Positions 43,462 through 52,714 of a stretch of 64,000 nucleotides of DNA are shown here, piece after piece. The stretch comes from Caldilineaceae bacterium (GTDB lineage Bacteria > Chloroflexota > Anaerolineae > Caldilineales > Caldilineaceae), in assembly GCA_011523365.1 (NCBI GenBank), contig WTGY01000211.1, forward strand, positions 18,623 to 82,622, given 5' to 3'. The position numbers were made by a program, and so were the translations under genes. Within the stretch, counting starts at the first letter, position 1, and each line of letters begins with the position of its first letter. The notes beneath the pieces were generated by a model. The model was not told where the DNA came from and did not search any database. It worked only from the letters and a program-made list of their open reading frames with translations.

Positions 43462-44736
43462 TCAAATGGCCTCCCCTTGCAGCCGCGCTTTCAGCTGCGC
43501 CCAAGGGCTGCTTTCGAGCGACCCGAGTCCATCATCGGAATCGCCATCTTCTTTGCGGAAGAGGATATTGAGGCGGTCGCCTTCGTATTTGGCGCCGTCG
43601 ATCTGCAAACGCGCCAAGCCAATTGGCAGGGCGATATTGCGTTTCCAGTTGCCGATACGGACGATGAGCTCGTCGACGACACTGCGGTGCAGGTTCACCT
43701 CCTCTTTGGCGACCAGGGGCAGAGCGATGCTGAGAATGTAGTGACCGTTGCGGGCGAAGATTTGCTGCGGTTCTCCCTGATAGCAGAGGCGGGTGGGGTC
43801 ACCTTCGCCGCCGCGCACCAGTTCGTTTCCGAAAAGTGTTGCGGCCATGCGCTGGAGCATATTCTGGCCCAGCACCTCCTCCTCAAAGAAGGGAATGCGA
43901 AAGATGGGAAGCGGTTGGAATGCTTCCTCGACGAAGGCAAGATTGCGGCGCTGTGCTTCGATCCAGCCACTGAAGTAGGCATCCTGCAGTTCCTGGGGGA
44001 AGACGCGATTGCAGACGACAGAATCGACGGCATAGCCATAGAGATTGAGGTAGGCGAAGGCGCGCTGGGCCTCCTTAATGACCATTTTTTCGGGGTTGAT
44101 CACCAGGCGCATACTGCTGACGCTGCTGTCGCTGAGGAGGAGGCTTGTACGTTCGAGGACATTCACCAGATCTTCGACGCTCTCGAATAGGTCGTCGTCC
44201 GGCAGTGGGATATCGCTCATACGGGACACTATAGGCCGTGCGATCTGGAGTGTGCGGCGTTCAAAGGGCATGATCTTCTCGATATACCAGCGGGCGATAT
44301 CGGGGAAGCTGAGCAGCTGCAGGGTGGAACCGGTGGGCGCGGCGTCGATGATAATGGTGTCGTAGGCACCGCTGTCGGCCAGATGTGTAATGTGCATGAG
44401 GCTGGCGAGTTCCTCCATGCCCGGCAGCACGGAGGTTTCCTCGGCGACCAGCGAATCCATGCCGCGCCAGGAGAAGAGTACATTCAGGTATTCCTGCACG
44501 CGCCCCCAGTATTTGTCCATCTGATGGAGCAGGTCGATTTCCTGTCCCCAGAGGTTGGGCGCCAGTTCCACCAGTTCGCTGCCGATGCGGGTGTCGAAGC
44601 TGTCGCCGAGGCTGTGGGCGGAGTCGGTGCTTAGGACGACTGTTCGGTAGCCGAGTTCGGCGCAGCGAAGTGCGCAGGCCGCGCTGACACTGGTTTTGCC
44701 GACTCCGCCTTTCCCGGTATAGAGAAGAATACGCAT
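43462..44736 (-). CDS. ArsA family ATPase (single-domain, Get3/ArsA-like)
   Basis: 424 residues. The deviant Walker A GKGGVGKTS lies at residues 9-17, followed by the switch I and II-like STDSAHSLGDSF and IIIDAAPTGSTLQLL. A C-terminal extension of about 120 residues carries a beta-rich domain (RLCYQGEPQQIF; NWKRNIALPIG). Homologues include arsenite-pump ATPases and tail-anchored-protein chaperones; no arsenic genes are near, so the role is open. Start ATG 44736 with GGAG upstream is chosen because the fold begins there. The gene converges with the upstream oxidoreductase gene, 34 nt away. Confidence 0.88.
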   Translation of the reverse strand: MRILLYTGKGGVGKTSVSAACALRCAELGYRTVVLSTDSAHSLGDSFDTRIGSELVELAPNLWGQEIDLLHQMDKYWGRVQEYLNVLFSWRGMDSLVAEETSVLPGMEELASLMHITHLADSGAYDTIIIDAAPTGSTLQLLSFPDIARWYIEKIMPFERRTLQIARPIVSRMSDIPLPDDDLFESVEDLVNVLERTSLLLSDSSVSSMRLVINPEKMVIKEAQRAFAYLNLYGYAVDSVVCNRVFPQELQDAYFSGWIEAQRRNLAFVEEAFQPLPIFRIPFFEEEVLGQNMLQRMAATLFGNELVRGGEGDPTRLCYQGEPQQIFARNGHYILSIALPLVAKEEVNLHRSVVDELIVRIGNWKRNIALPIGLARLQIDGAKYEGDRLNILFRKEDGDSDDGLGSLESSPWAQLKARLQGEAI

Positions 44737-45005
44737 CAAAGTCACTCCGTGGATTCGTTTATGAGCGGGCGTTGCATTTTTGGTTGATCATGTACAAAAG
44801 AATACGCCGCGCGGCCGGAATGGTTCCCGATGATGTCCGAAACCTGGGGCGGCCGGTACGGCGCGTTGGTAGTGCAGAGTCAGTTGTGGTAGTTGCGGTG
44901 TCTGTGCTTCAGACGGCTCTTGTCAACACCCCTACAAAGTCATGGGTGAAGTAATCCAGACCTGTGGCTGGGCAAACCTCCCTCGCCGTTATTCTCTTCG
45001 CTGGA

Positions 45006-46712
45006 CTATGTCCCGGCATCATCATTGGCGTCCTGTTCGCCCTCTGCGGGGAGGATGTCGGCGAGAGCCGCGAGAATCCAGAAACCGTTTTCGAGTTGTA
45101 ACCATTCTTCGTCGTCGGACCGATCGACGATGGTCAACTGTGTACCTGCGGGGGCGAAGTCGACGATTGTTGCATCGAGGCCCGGGCCGTCGCGCAGATT
45201 GGCGTCGGTGTTTACAGTTGCGAACAGGACCGGAGTAATCTCTTCCAGTGTATCCTGGTCGTCCTCGTCGGTCTGCTCGTCCTCGTCGGTCTGCTCGTCC
45301 TCGTCGGTCTGCTCGTCCTGGTCGTCTTCCCCGGTTTGTGTTTCCTGATCGTCTTCGCCGGTTTGCGCGTCCTGCTCGACATCGTCAGGCTGTGCGTCCT
45401 GCTCGTCCTCGGTTACTTCGGCGGAGGCCACGGGCAGGTCAGCGGGGACATTAGCTACAAGCGCGGCGGAGATCCAGGAACCATCTTCAAGTTGCAGCCA
45501 CGCACCAGTTTCATCCTGGGCCACAATTGTCAGTACTCTGCCTTCTTCAGCGCCGTCCACCCGTTCAAAATCGACTCCCGGTCCGGCGCGCAGGTTGGCG
45601 CCGAGGGGGGCAGTGACGACCGGTTGCGGTTGCTCTTCGTCGGCGTCTGTCTGCTCTGTATCGGTCGCTGTCTCCTGGTCGTCCGTTTCCGGCTGCTCAG
45701 TACCGGTTTGTTCGGTATCTTCCTGCGTCTGTTCGGTCGCTGCCTGTTGCTCGTCCGTGCCGGTCTGCTCAGTTTCCTGTTGCTCTGTGCCGGCAGCAGC
45801 CATCTGATCCAACTGGCCATCCTCATTGACGACAGGTACGTCGACGGCTTCCGTAACGAGGGCGGCGAATAGCCAAAGTCCACTTTCAAGCAGGTACCAT
45901 TCACCATCCGGGGAAATACCGACGATGGATGCTTCCTCGCCGAAATTGATACCATCTATACGGTCGTATTCGACGCCGGGGCCGGCGCGCAGATTGGAGT
46001 CGGCATTGACGGCGGCGAGGACAGGAACGAACTCGGTCGGTGGCGCATCCGTTTCTGCGTCAGATGGCGGCGAAGGCTCTTGCGTGTCTTCAGGGGGTTG
46101 CTGCGTCTCGACGATTACGATAGGGACCTGATCGAGCGGGGCTTCAACGAGGTCATCGGCGTTAATCCAAGTACCGTCTTCCAGGCGATACCAATCCCCG
46201 GTGGGGTCGCGGCCGGTTACATTGATCCTTCCGCCTGCGGCTACGAGCCCAATGACGTCTGCATCTTCGCTGGGGGCGGAGCGCAGGTCGGCTTGCCCAG
46301 CCTCTGAGACGGAAAGGGGGACGGAGGTTTCGAGAGAGGGGGGTTCTACATCATCGTCGGGGCTCACTGCCGGCTCGGAAGTAGGTGTCGGTGAAGGCAC
46401 GGGAGGCGGCGTCGGGGTAGAGGGCTCGGGCTCGGGAGTGGCGGTAGGTGCGGTGGACAGCGCGGCATCCGGGGTAGGCGTTTCTGTAGCTACGGGTTCA
46501 GCGGGAGGCTGCACGCCGATTCCTGTCACCAGCGAATCAGTGAAGGATTGCCACCGTTCACGCAGTACTTGCGGGTCTGTGAATTCTCTTGCTGGTGGGG
46601 GCAGAAGCTGGTGCAGATCGGGCGCGAAAAAACCGGCCAGCAGTGCGAGAATGAGACTGAGCCAGACGATACTTACGAGAACCGCGATGATTCTCTTCAA
46701 AATTCCTGCCAT
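45006..46712 (-). CDS. Membrane-anchored protein with four SH3b-type domains and acidic linkers
   Basis: 568 residues. One membrane helix at about 7-29 is followed by a Pro/Thr/Glu-rich linker, then four bacterial SH3 domains, each ending in a WYLLE/WLQLE(N/D)G.W pattern (for instance ADLRSAPSEDADVIG, SNLRAGPGVEYDRIDG, ANLRAGPGVDFERVDG, ANLRDGPGLDATIVD). The linkers between them are built from EQ/TDE-type repeats, most strikingly DEQTDE copies near residue 470-485, which match an 18-bp DNA tandem repeat. Bacterial SH3 domains bind cell wall or ligands outside the membrane. The linker lengths are likely to vary among relatives by slippage. Confidence 0.85.
   Translation of the reverse strand: MAGILKRIIAVLVSIVWLSLILALLAGFFAPDLHQLLPPPAREFTDPQVLRERWQSFTDSLVTGIGVQPPAEPVATETPTPDAALSTAPTATPEPEPSTPTPPPVPSPTPTSEPAVSPDDDVEPPSLETSVPLSVSEAGQADLRSAPSEDADVIGLVAAGGRINVTGRDPTGDWYRLEDGTWINADDLVEAPLDQVPIVIVETQQPPEDTQEPSPPSDAETDAPPTEFVPVLAAVNADSNLRAGPGVEYDRIDGINFGEEASIVGISPDGEWYLLESGLWLFAALVTEAVDVPVVNEDGQLDQMAAAGTEQQETEQTGTDEQQAATEQTQEDTEQTGTEQPETDDQETATDTEQTDADEEQPQPVVTAPLGANLRAGPGVDFERVDGAEEGRVLTIVAQDETGAWLQLEDGSWISAALVANVPADLPVASAEVTEDEQDAQPDDVEQDAQTGEDDQETQTGEDDQDEQTDEDEQTDEDEQTDEDDQDTLEEITPVLFATVNTDANLRDGPGLDATIVDFAPAGTQLTIVDRSDDEEWLQLENGFWILAALADILPAEGEQDANDDAGT
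45263..45316. repeat. 18-bp tandem repeat, three perfect copies
   Basis: CCTCGTCGGTCTGCTCGT is repeated three times without change at 45263-45280, 45281-45298 and 45299-45316. It lies inside the SH3b protein gene and codes for the DEQTDE repeats of an acidic linker. A partial extension continues on both sides. Confidence 0.9.
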
Positions 46713-47539
46713 TAAGCTTTTCTCGTCGCGTGATTTGAGTGAAATGAATGGAAGAGACCATTCTTCGACCCACCCGATACGGCCATCGACATTACGGGTC
46801 GGGGTGCGAAGGCGTTTTGCATGAGAAAAGCTTCAGTACGGTGGTTACGATATGGTGAAGAGAGAGCCGCGGAAAATGAAGAGCGGCTTTCAGATGACCG
46901 GCCTTCTTTCAGAAATTTAGTGTAGCATAACACGATATTGTCTACAATTGCACTATTTTGGCGGAAATTGTCCCAGATATAGTGCAGTTTTTTGCAAGCG
47001 CAGTTGCACAGGCGGGCACGGGTGGAAGGTTTGCTCAGAGATTTCGTTTTGGTTGGAATCGTGTGCGCTGTCTGCATCAGCGAGGCAGCCGTCTGCGTAC
47101 TAAAAAGCTGGACACGATTGAAGGGAGGGAAAGCATCGCGCCCTGTTGCCAGGGGCGGACCCGATTTGGGGGGAACAGTTCTGTAGAGGTCCAATGCACA
47201 TGAAATGCTAACCATACTGCAACATAAACGCAACTTTTCAGTGTTAGACTGAAATCGAGGGAAAAGCCTCTTATGCAGGGTCTATAAGAATTCCGTAAGG
47301 ACAGGAAGTGTAGAAATCGTTGACGAAAACTGCTATACTTCAGACAGTGTACAGTTACTGAATGAATTGTGGGGACGAACCGGAGCAGTTCTTTGAAAAT
47401 GGGTCTATTGCGACACAAGTTTTGTACAGGTTTGGTGTAAGCATTGGTTTTTCTGCGGCGGAAGTGTCCGTTTTACCCGCCCTAGCTGGCGCCCGCGAAT
47501 GAGCCCGGTTTTGCGGTGCAGCCAGAAAGGATGTGATAT
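46713..47539. other. 827-nt intergenic region, AT-rich, with divergent promoters expected
   Basis: It lies between the leftward SH3b protein gene and the rightward Crp/Fnr gene. Parts of it (46900-47400) are AT-rich for this genome, as in control regions. A TGCTATACT extended -10-like sequence ends at 47339, about 200 nt before the Crp/Fnr start. Open frames here have no ribosome site or family features. I see no supported gene, RNA gene or terminator. Confidence 0.55.
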
Positions 47540-48244
47540 ATGTTCGATAGTTCCTATCGACACACCGTTGCCGACGATGTTCTGGGCCGAAAGCCAGAGC
47601 TTTTGCAGACTTTGATGGATCTCCACAACGACGACCCGTCATTTGGGAAGCATGTACGCATGCGTTCGTATCGACCGCACGAGGTTGTTGCGGATGCGAC
47701 TGCTCTGAAGAGAGAGATGTTCGTACTCATGCAGGGCAAAATCAACCTGGTGTGCCCTAATCACGAGGGGCGCCGGCTGGTGATTGGCAGTTTGGAGCCG
47801 GCAGCCATATTTGGCGAGGGCGCATTGAGCAGGCCGCAGGAGGCCAACGTTTTCGCGGAGGCGGACACTGAAGTGGTGGTCTGGTCGATACCGGCTGCCG
47901 AAGCGCGAAACATGACACTTCAGTATCCGATTCTGGGATGGGGGATGCTGCAGACGTACGGCAGGCGGCTTCTTCAGGTAGAGGACAGGCTGGAAGATGT
48001 GGCTTACAAGAAGCTGCCGGAACGGCTGGCGGCTCTGCTGGTTGAGTTGTGCAGCGACACGGAAGAGACGATTCAGGGGGTCAGCCATCAGGTTCTTGCG
48101 GACCGACTGGGAACATACCGAGAGACTGTCAGCGCCATATTGCGGGACTTCAAGCGGCAGGGCCTGGTGGAGCTGGGTTACCGCCGAATAGGGATCCTTG
48201 ACATTGAGACGCTGAAGGATATCGCCGGCATCTGGGAGTGGTAG
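47540..48244 (+). CDS. Crp/Fnr-type transcription regulator
   Basis: 234 residues. A cNMP-binding beta-barrel at about 25-130 (VRMRSYRPHEVV, then PAAIFGEGALSRPQEANVFAEAD) is joined by a long dimer helix to a winged helix-turn-helix (VSHQVLADRLGTYRETVSAILRDFKRQGLVELGYRRIGILD, residues about 176-216, in pieces). The barrel loop FGEGALSR lacks the Arg-Ser/Thr pair of cAMP-binding CRP, and no Fnr-type cluster cysteines are visible at the N-terminus, so the signal is unknown. The 5' leader is long, and no obvious target operon is next to it. Confidence 0.9.
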   Translation: MFDSSYRHTVADDVLGRKPELLQTLMDLHNDDPSFGKHVRMRSYRPHEVVADATALKREMFVLMQGKINLVCPNHEGRRLVIGSLEPAAIFGEGALSRPQEANVFAEADTEVVVWSIPAAEARNMTLQYPILGWGMLQTYGRRLLQVEDRLEDVAYKKLPERLAALLVELCSDTEETIQGVSHQVLADRLGTYRETVSAILRDFKRQGLVELGYRRIGILDIETLKDIAGIWEW

Positions 48245-48295
48245 AGGGGGCAGGCGGGGCAGCGTCGACGCCTGGTTGGCGCTGCCCTCGCGGCT

Positions 48296-48334
48296 GCCGG
48301 CGTTCAGCGGCGGCCGGCGTTCAGCGGCGGCCGG
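48296..48334. repeat. 17-bp tandem repeat, two and a third copies
   Basis: GCCGGCGTTCAGCGGCG occurs at 48296-48312 and 48313-48329 with a partial third copy GCCGG after it. It lies about 50 nt after the Crp/Fnr stop codon. Confidence 0.8.
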
Positions 48335-48519
48335 GCAGTGTGACGACGGCGAGTTGAACGACAGTATTCCACGTATTGCAGGTTCCTCCATTGGGGTCAG
48401 TAAGGTCTGTCCGGTAAGTGCGCCGGTCGGTCCCCGGTCCCCAGTTGAAGGTACCCCGGGGTTTACATCAGAATCTGAATTGGGTGGCGATTTGCCATTG
48501 TGCGGTTCGAGCTGAAGTG

Positions 48520-49120
48520 GCCAGCGGTCCGTGGTCAGTGGTTTGAGACGGTGCTACCTCTGACACAGAGTTGATCGTGGAAAGGCCAGGTTTAGTTGCC
48601 GCCAGAGGTTTACGTGAGTTGCCCCCCCGTTTGGGACTGAGACCAGCGAAAAGGGTGCGTCCCAGAATAGGGGTGGGGATAGTCTGGCGGGAATCGATGG
48701 CTGCGGTGGCTGAAATCAGTTAACGTCATTTGGCGAGACACAGTGCAGGCCCGGCCTGGCCTTACGGTGGAGTCCGTCGGTTGGGCGTGCGAGGGCAGGC
48801 ACAAGGCCGGCACGTACAAGGATTTGATGGAACTGGCGGGACGTGGTCTGGCGAAACCCTTTCGATTGGGCACCTGTTACGAATAGCGACACCCGGTCGG
48901 CGAGGCATGTTGCAGGAGAGGGGGCGTTGCGGGGGCGGAGCCCCCGCACAAGGGAGGGCCGAATAGGCCCGACCGCCCAGAACTGCAGTGGCCAGTAGTT
49001 AGTGGTCAGTTGTCAGAGACGGCGTTTCCTTTGCCTCAGAGTTGATCGTGGAACGGCCAGATTTTGTTGCTGACGGAGGTTTACGCGAGCTCGCCCCCGC
49101 TTTGGACTGAGACCTATGAA
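48520..49120. repeat. Dispersed non-coding repeat, copy C (compound)
   Basis: The CAGAGTTGATCGTGGAA module occurs twice here (48555-48645 and 49037-49120), each followed by a GGTTTACG(T/C)GAG and GCCCCC block, and flanks a core that aligns with copy B (48652-48900) and copy A. The 69-bp block lies at 48920-48988. This arrangement suggests that modules have moved or duplicated independently. No transposase gene is visible. Confidence 0.75.
48920..48988 (+). repeat. 69-bp repeat block, copy 2 (identical to 15472-15540)
   Basis: Base-for-base equal to the block in copy A at 33 kb distance, including the GCGGGGGCGGAGCCCCCGC hairpin. The sequence on both sides differs by many changes between the copies, so this part is more conserved than its surroundings. 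Confidence 0.85.
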
Positions 49121-49130
49121 AAATTGTAGT

Positions 49131-49159
49131 TGACGTATTCTGAAAAGGCTGATATACTG
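49131..49159 (+). promoter_or_regulatory. Sigma-70-type promoter of rho
   Basis: TTGACG at 49131-49136, a 17-nt spacer, and TATACT at 49154-49159, preceded by TGA, form a near-consensus promoter. The start point near 49166 implies a leader of about 388 nt before the rho gene. It sits right at the edge of dispersed repeat copy C. Confidence 0.75.
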
Positions 49160-49390
49160 TTTTTCGATAATCTCGGTTTGCCTCCGCCCTATATGTCCGC
49201 TTCGACTATCCAAACAGAACTTAGTTAAGTAGCCGGCTTGCTCTATACGCAATTGGCGATGATTGATTCAGAATGCTCGAGCGGAGCGGATGGAAGTCGC
49301 GGATAGGTGGCAGACGCGGCCGATTATCCGCCAAGTGTACCTCTTTCGCATTTACCCAACCCTGGCGTAAGTCAATTCACCAAGAAAATC

Positions 49391-49406
49391 TGTCCGAATT
49401 CGGACA
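49391..49406. promoter_or_regulatory. Perfect 16-bp palindrome in the rho leader
   Basis: TGTCCGAATTCGGACA, fully self-complementary, about 150 nt before the rho start. It could be an operator of a second promoter or form a short hairpin in the leader. Rho genes often control themselves by premature termination in long leaders, so this leader deserves attention. Confidence 0.4.
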
Positions 49407-49553
49407 ATCCCCAAAGATCGTATTGTGTAGACTGATTGTCTTCACGACCTAACGACAGCCCGCGCTTTCAGCACTCTCACTCGTATGCAAATGAAACTGT
49501 CCTGTTGCGCAAGCAATGTGTGACTTTTTGTTGAGCCTGACAAGGAACGAACT

Positions 49554-50813
49554 ATGGAAACGCTTAGTATGACTATGGCCGGATTGGAGGACTGCACTCT
49601 GGATGAACTCAGAGAGATAGCGCGCTCCCTGGACATAAGTGGTTACACTCGCCTGAAGAAGCATGATCTGATCATATTGTTATTGCGGGCTAACGCCGAA
49701 AAGCAGGGGTATATTTTTGGAGGGGGAATTCTGGAAATCGTACAAGACGGCATCGGTTTCCTGCGAAGCGACCATCTTCTCCCGGGGCCGGAAGACGTAT
49801 ACGTCAGTCAGAGTCAGATCCGCCGTTTTGGGTTGCGCACAGGCGACCTGGTTGTAGGACAGGTACGCCCGCCGAAGGATACCGAGAAGTATTACGGATT
49901 GTTGAAGGTTGAAGCGGTCAACGGGCTTGACCCTGAGGAGGCTAAGCGGCGTCCGGTGTTTGAGAAACAGACGCCGATATTTCCGGATGAGCAGATTCAC
50001 CTGGAAACCAAGCCGAATTTACTGGCGACCCGGATGATCGATTTACTGGCACCGATCGGGCGCGGCCAACGCGGGCTGATCGTCAGTCCTCCCAAAGCGG
50101 GCAAGACGACCATTCTGAAGCGCATTGCCAACGGCATGTCAAGCAACTATGAGGACCTGCATCTGATGGTGGTGCTGATCGGAGAGCGGCCTGAGGAAGT
50201 AACGGATATGGACCGTTCTGTGGAAGCGGAGGTGATCAGCAGCACATTTGACGAACCGGTGCAGAATCATGTGCGGGTAGCGGAGATGGCGCTGGAACGA
50301 GCCAAGCGACTGACGGAAAGCAGCCGGGATGTGGTGATACTGTTGGACAGCATTACGCGTCTCACCCGCGCTTATAATCTGACAGTGCCCCCGTCGGGCC
50401 GCACTCTTTCGGGTGGGATCGATCCGGCGGCGCTGTATCCGCCAAAACGATTTTTTGGCGCGGCTCGGAATCTGGAGGAGGGCGGCAGCCTGACGATCGT
50501 TGCGACCTGTCTTGTCGATACGGGCAGCCGCATGGACGATGTCATTTACGAAGAGTTCAAAGGCACGGGCAATATGGAGCTGCATCTTAACCGGCGCACA
50601 TCGGAGCGGCGCATCTTCCCGGCCATCGATATTGAGAGGAGCAGCACGCGAGCGGAAGAGAAGATGCTGGAGCCCGAGGTGCTGGCGAAGGTTTACACAT
50701 TGCGGCGGATGAGCGATGCCATGGGGGGCGGCAATGAAGCGATTTTGCCGATCCTGGAACGCTTGAGCCGGACGCGAGACAACCAGGAGTTCCTGGACAC
50801 GCTTATCAAGTAG
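49554..50813 (+). CDS. rho: Transcription termination factor Rho
   Basis: 419 residues, the typical length. Rho is a ring-shaped RNA-dependent ATPase that ends transcription at non-translated RNA. The N-terminal Rho-N helix bundle ([25 protein letters not shown]), the RNA-binding cold-shock-like domain ([17 protein letters not shown]), the Walker [16 protein letters not shown] near residue 182-196, and the Walker [17 protein letters not shown] are intact, as is the Q-loop to R-loop stretch [25 protein letters not shown] (in pieces). ATG 49554 has AAGGAA upstream; ATG 49575 is an alternative. It has a near-consensus promoter and long leader. Confidence 0.97.
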   Translation: METLSMTMAGLEDCTLDELREIARSLDISGYTRLKKHDLIILLLRANAEKQGYIFGGGILEIVQDGIGFLRSDHLLPGPEDVYVSQSQIRRFGLRTGDLVVGQVRPPKDTEKYYGLLKVEAVNGLDPEEAKRRPVFEKQTPIFPDEQIHLETKPNLLATRMIDLLAPIGRGQRGLIVSPPKAGKTTILKRIANGMSSNYEDLHLMVVLIGERPEEVTDMDRSVEAEVISSTFDEPVQNHVRVAEMALERAKRLTESSRDVVILLDSITRLTRAYNLTVPPSGRTLSGGIDPAALYPPKRFFGAARNLEEGGSLTIVATCLVDTGSRMDDVIYEEFKGTGNMELHLNRRTSERRIFPAIDIERSSTRAEEKMLEPEVLAKVYTLRRMSDAMGGGNEAILPILERLSRTRDNQEFLDTLIK

Positions 50814-51199
50814 ATTTGCGGTCGTGCGGACCGATAGCCGGCGCGAATCGCCCGGGGGAGCTTGAAAGGCAGGGGGACCACGCAGTATGGAGTAGTTTAC
50901 AGAAAAATGACGCTTAACCTACGTTTTCCCTACGGTATCCGATCTAACTGCCTTTGGGGGGGCAGAAACCGAGTGGATACCCGAAAATCGATTTGTATAG
51001 ACTCCTACTTATGCCTATAATGGCATTCTTGAGGCGGTTCGGGCCGTTTGATAGCCTTAAATGGCCGGTAAATCGCTCTTGGCAGAAGAAGAAACAGGCC
51101 CGACAGCATCCCTCCCCCGCCCCGGCTTTTTTTGAAGTTTGCGTATATTGTACAACGTGGTACAGTTTTGTGCTGTATCCTTAGACTTGGGCAGGATGT
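50814..51199. other. Intergenic region before the LysM/M23 gene
   Basis: 386 nt between rho and the peptidase gene. No hairpin terminator for rho is clear. A TGTAC/GTACA dyad is listed separately. An AT-rich stretch CTTTTTTTG near 51127 is not preceded by a good stem. I see no gene. Confidence 0.5.
51149..51164. promoter_or_regulatory. Dyad TGTAC-AACGTG-GTACA upstream of the M23 peptidase gene
   Basis: 5-bp arms at 51149-51153 and 51160-51164, 36 nt before the ATG, in an AT-rich stretch where the promoter is expected. It could be an operator. Confidence 0.35.
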
Positions 51200-52537
51200 A
51201 TGCTTAAGAGCAAAGAACACGTAGAACAACGCCGATTCAGTTATCATACTTTCCGCCGATCAAACAGCACCCCCCCATCGGATCGGGAAGTGAATCAGAC
51301 TCCCCTCTCCAGCAGTTTGACAGAATTCAGCCCCAGTCCAACACAGAATCAGATTCATCAGAGTTCAGAAGGCGCGGCGGAAGCTGCGCTGGAAGAGGGC
51401 TCGACCGGACTTGCGGATGCGGCAGGCGGGGCGCTTGAGAATCTGAGCTCAGGTATACAGGGTTTCCTGCGCGAGCAGGTAGCGCCGGTGCGGCTGGCGA
51501 GCCATCTTGCAGTCCTGGTGGTAGCAGCGATAGTTATCCTTGTCCGACGAGTCGACCCCCCCGATTGGAATTTCCCGCTGCACACTCTGCCGGCGGACGT
51601 TCCGCTTGTGGAGAGTGCCGCTGCCGAAACACAGCTCGCGCGCCGCAATCCAATTGTCGAAGTCAGCAATGCGCTGCAGCGAGCGGTACTTCCATTCACG
51701 CGGAATACCGAGGAGCCTGCCGTGGCATCCCCGGGCATACAGGTAGCGGAGGGGGAACCGGTAGGGGTTACGGGCCCATCCAAGCCAGACACAATCCAGA
51801 TTTACAAGGTAGTGTCGGCCGACAATCTGCAGAAGATCGCTGCCCGTTACGATCTCAGGCCGGAGACGATATTGTGGGCCAATCCAAAGCTGGAATCGAA
51901 TCCGGATCTATTATGGCCGGGCCAGCAGTTGATTATTCCTCCGGTTGACGGGGTGATGCACGTTGTCCGGGATGGCGACACGCTGTCGACTCTGGCGGTG
52001 AAATACAAGGTAACCGTTGAAGAGATCGTTGGCTTTCCTCTGAACAAGTTGGAGTCGGCGGCCTCTCCGATCAGCAGCGGAAGTCAGTTGATCATTCCGA
52101 ACGGCACCAAGCCCTATGTTGCCAGGCAGGTGGCAATGTATCGAGGTCCTGTGCCTGCCAATGCGGTCAGAGGTTCGGGCAACTTTGCCTGGCCAGTCAG
52201 CGGCCACATTACGCAGCAGTTCTGGCACGGTCACCGGGCGATAGACGTTGGCGCCAGGGCAGGGTCTCCGATTGTTGCAGCCGACAGCGGCTATGTTGTC
52301 AAGGCTTCACATGGCTGGAATGGCGGCTATGGCAGCATGGTCATGGTCGATCACGGCAACGGTTTTGTCTCACTGTATGCCCATATGAATATGGTCTATG
52401 TGCGCCAAGGTGAGAACGTTGCCAAGGGTGAGCAGTTGGGTACGGTAGGCAATACCGGGCGTTCCACGGGGCCGCATCTGCACTTTGAAATCCGTCAGAA
52501 CGGCGCCGCGCGTAATCCATTCTTCTTCCTGCCATAG
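51200..52537 (+). CDS. LysM-M23 family cell wall peptidase
   Basis: 445 residues. A cytoplasmic N-terminal tail of about 90 residues precedes a membrane helix (LASHLAVLVVAAIVILV), then two LysM repeats (IYKVVSADNLQKIAARYDLRPETILWANP and MHVVRDGDTLSTLAVKYKVTVEEIVGF, in pieces, near 195-310), then an M23 peptidase domain. Its zinc motif HxxxD is HGHRAIDVG, with YAHM and HLHFEIR supplying the other ligands, all intact. Such enzymes cut peptidoglycan peptide bridges outside the membrane or activate amidases. The N-terminal tail is unusual for a signal anchor. A strong terminator follows the gene. Confidence 0.92.
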   Translation: MLKSKEHVEQRRFSYHTFRRSNSTPPSDREVNQTPLSSSLTEFSPSPTQNQIHQSSEGAAEAALEEGSTGLADAAGGALENLSSGIQGFLREQVAPVRLASHLAVLVVAAIVILVRRVDPPDWNFPLHTLPADVPLVESAAAETQLARRNPIVEVSNALQRAVLPFTRNTEEPAVASPGIQVAEGEPVGVTGPSKPDTIQIYKVVSADNLQKIAARYDLRPETILWANPKLESNPDLLWPGQQLIIPPVDGVMHVVRDGDTLSTLAVKYKVTVEEIVGFPLNKLESAASPISSGSQLIIPNGTKPYVARQVAMYRGPVPANAVRGSGNFAWPVSGHITQQFWHGHRAIDVGARAGSPIVAADSGYVVKASHGWNGGYGSMVMVDHGNGFVSLYAHMNMVYVRQGENVAKGEQLGTVGNTGRSTGPHLHFEIRQNGAARNPFFFLP

Positions 52538-52561
52538 ACAGACCAGGTTTACAAGACACAG

Positions 52562-52595
52562 AAAGGTCCGGCATTTTGTGCCGGACCTTTTTTTG
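52562..52595 (+). terminator. Strong rho-independent terminator after the M23 gene
   Basis: 12-bp perfect stem, AAAGGTCCGGCA at 52562-52573 with TGCCGGACCTTT at 52579-52590, 5-nt loop, then further T residues. It lies between the convergent peptidase and fumarase genes and may serve both. Confidence 0.9.
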
Positions 52596-52714
52596 TGCTG
52601 CAACAGATAGTCAGCGACGCAGGCTTCCAAGATTACTGGGGGAAGAGTTGCTCACGTCTTGTGCCGTTATCGCGAAGAGGATGGTGAAGAAGCACGGCTT
52701 TCCAGCCTCGGATT

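Larger units (their letters stand above)
48245..49553. other. 1.3-kb gene-free region with repeats and the rho promoter
   Basis: It opens with an 8-bp inverted repeat, GGGCAGCG (48257-48264) with CGCTGCCC (48280-48287), lacking a T run, then a 17-bp tandem repeat, then dispersed repeat copy C, the rho promoter and a 390-nt rho leader. No protein-coding gene is supported. Confidence 0.65.

Noticed and set aside
46713..47539. Small genes in the 827-nt gap
   Set aside because: Open frames exist on both strands but overlap each other, have no ribosome site and resemble nothing.
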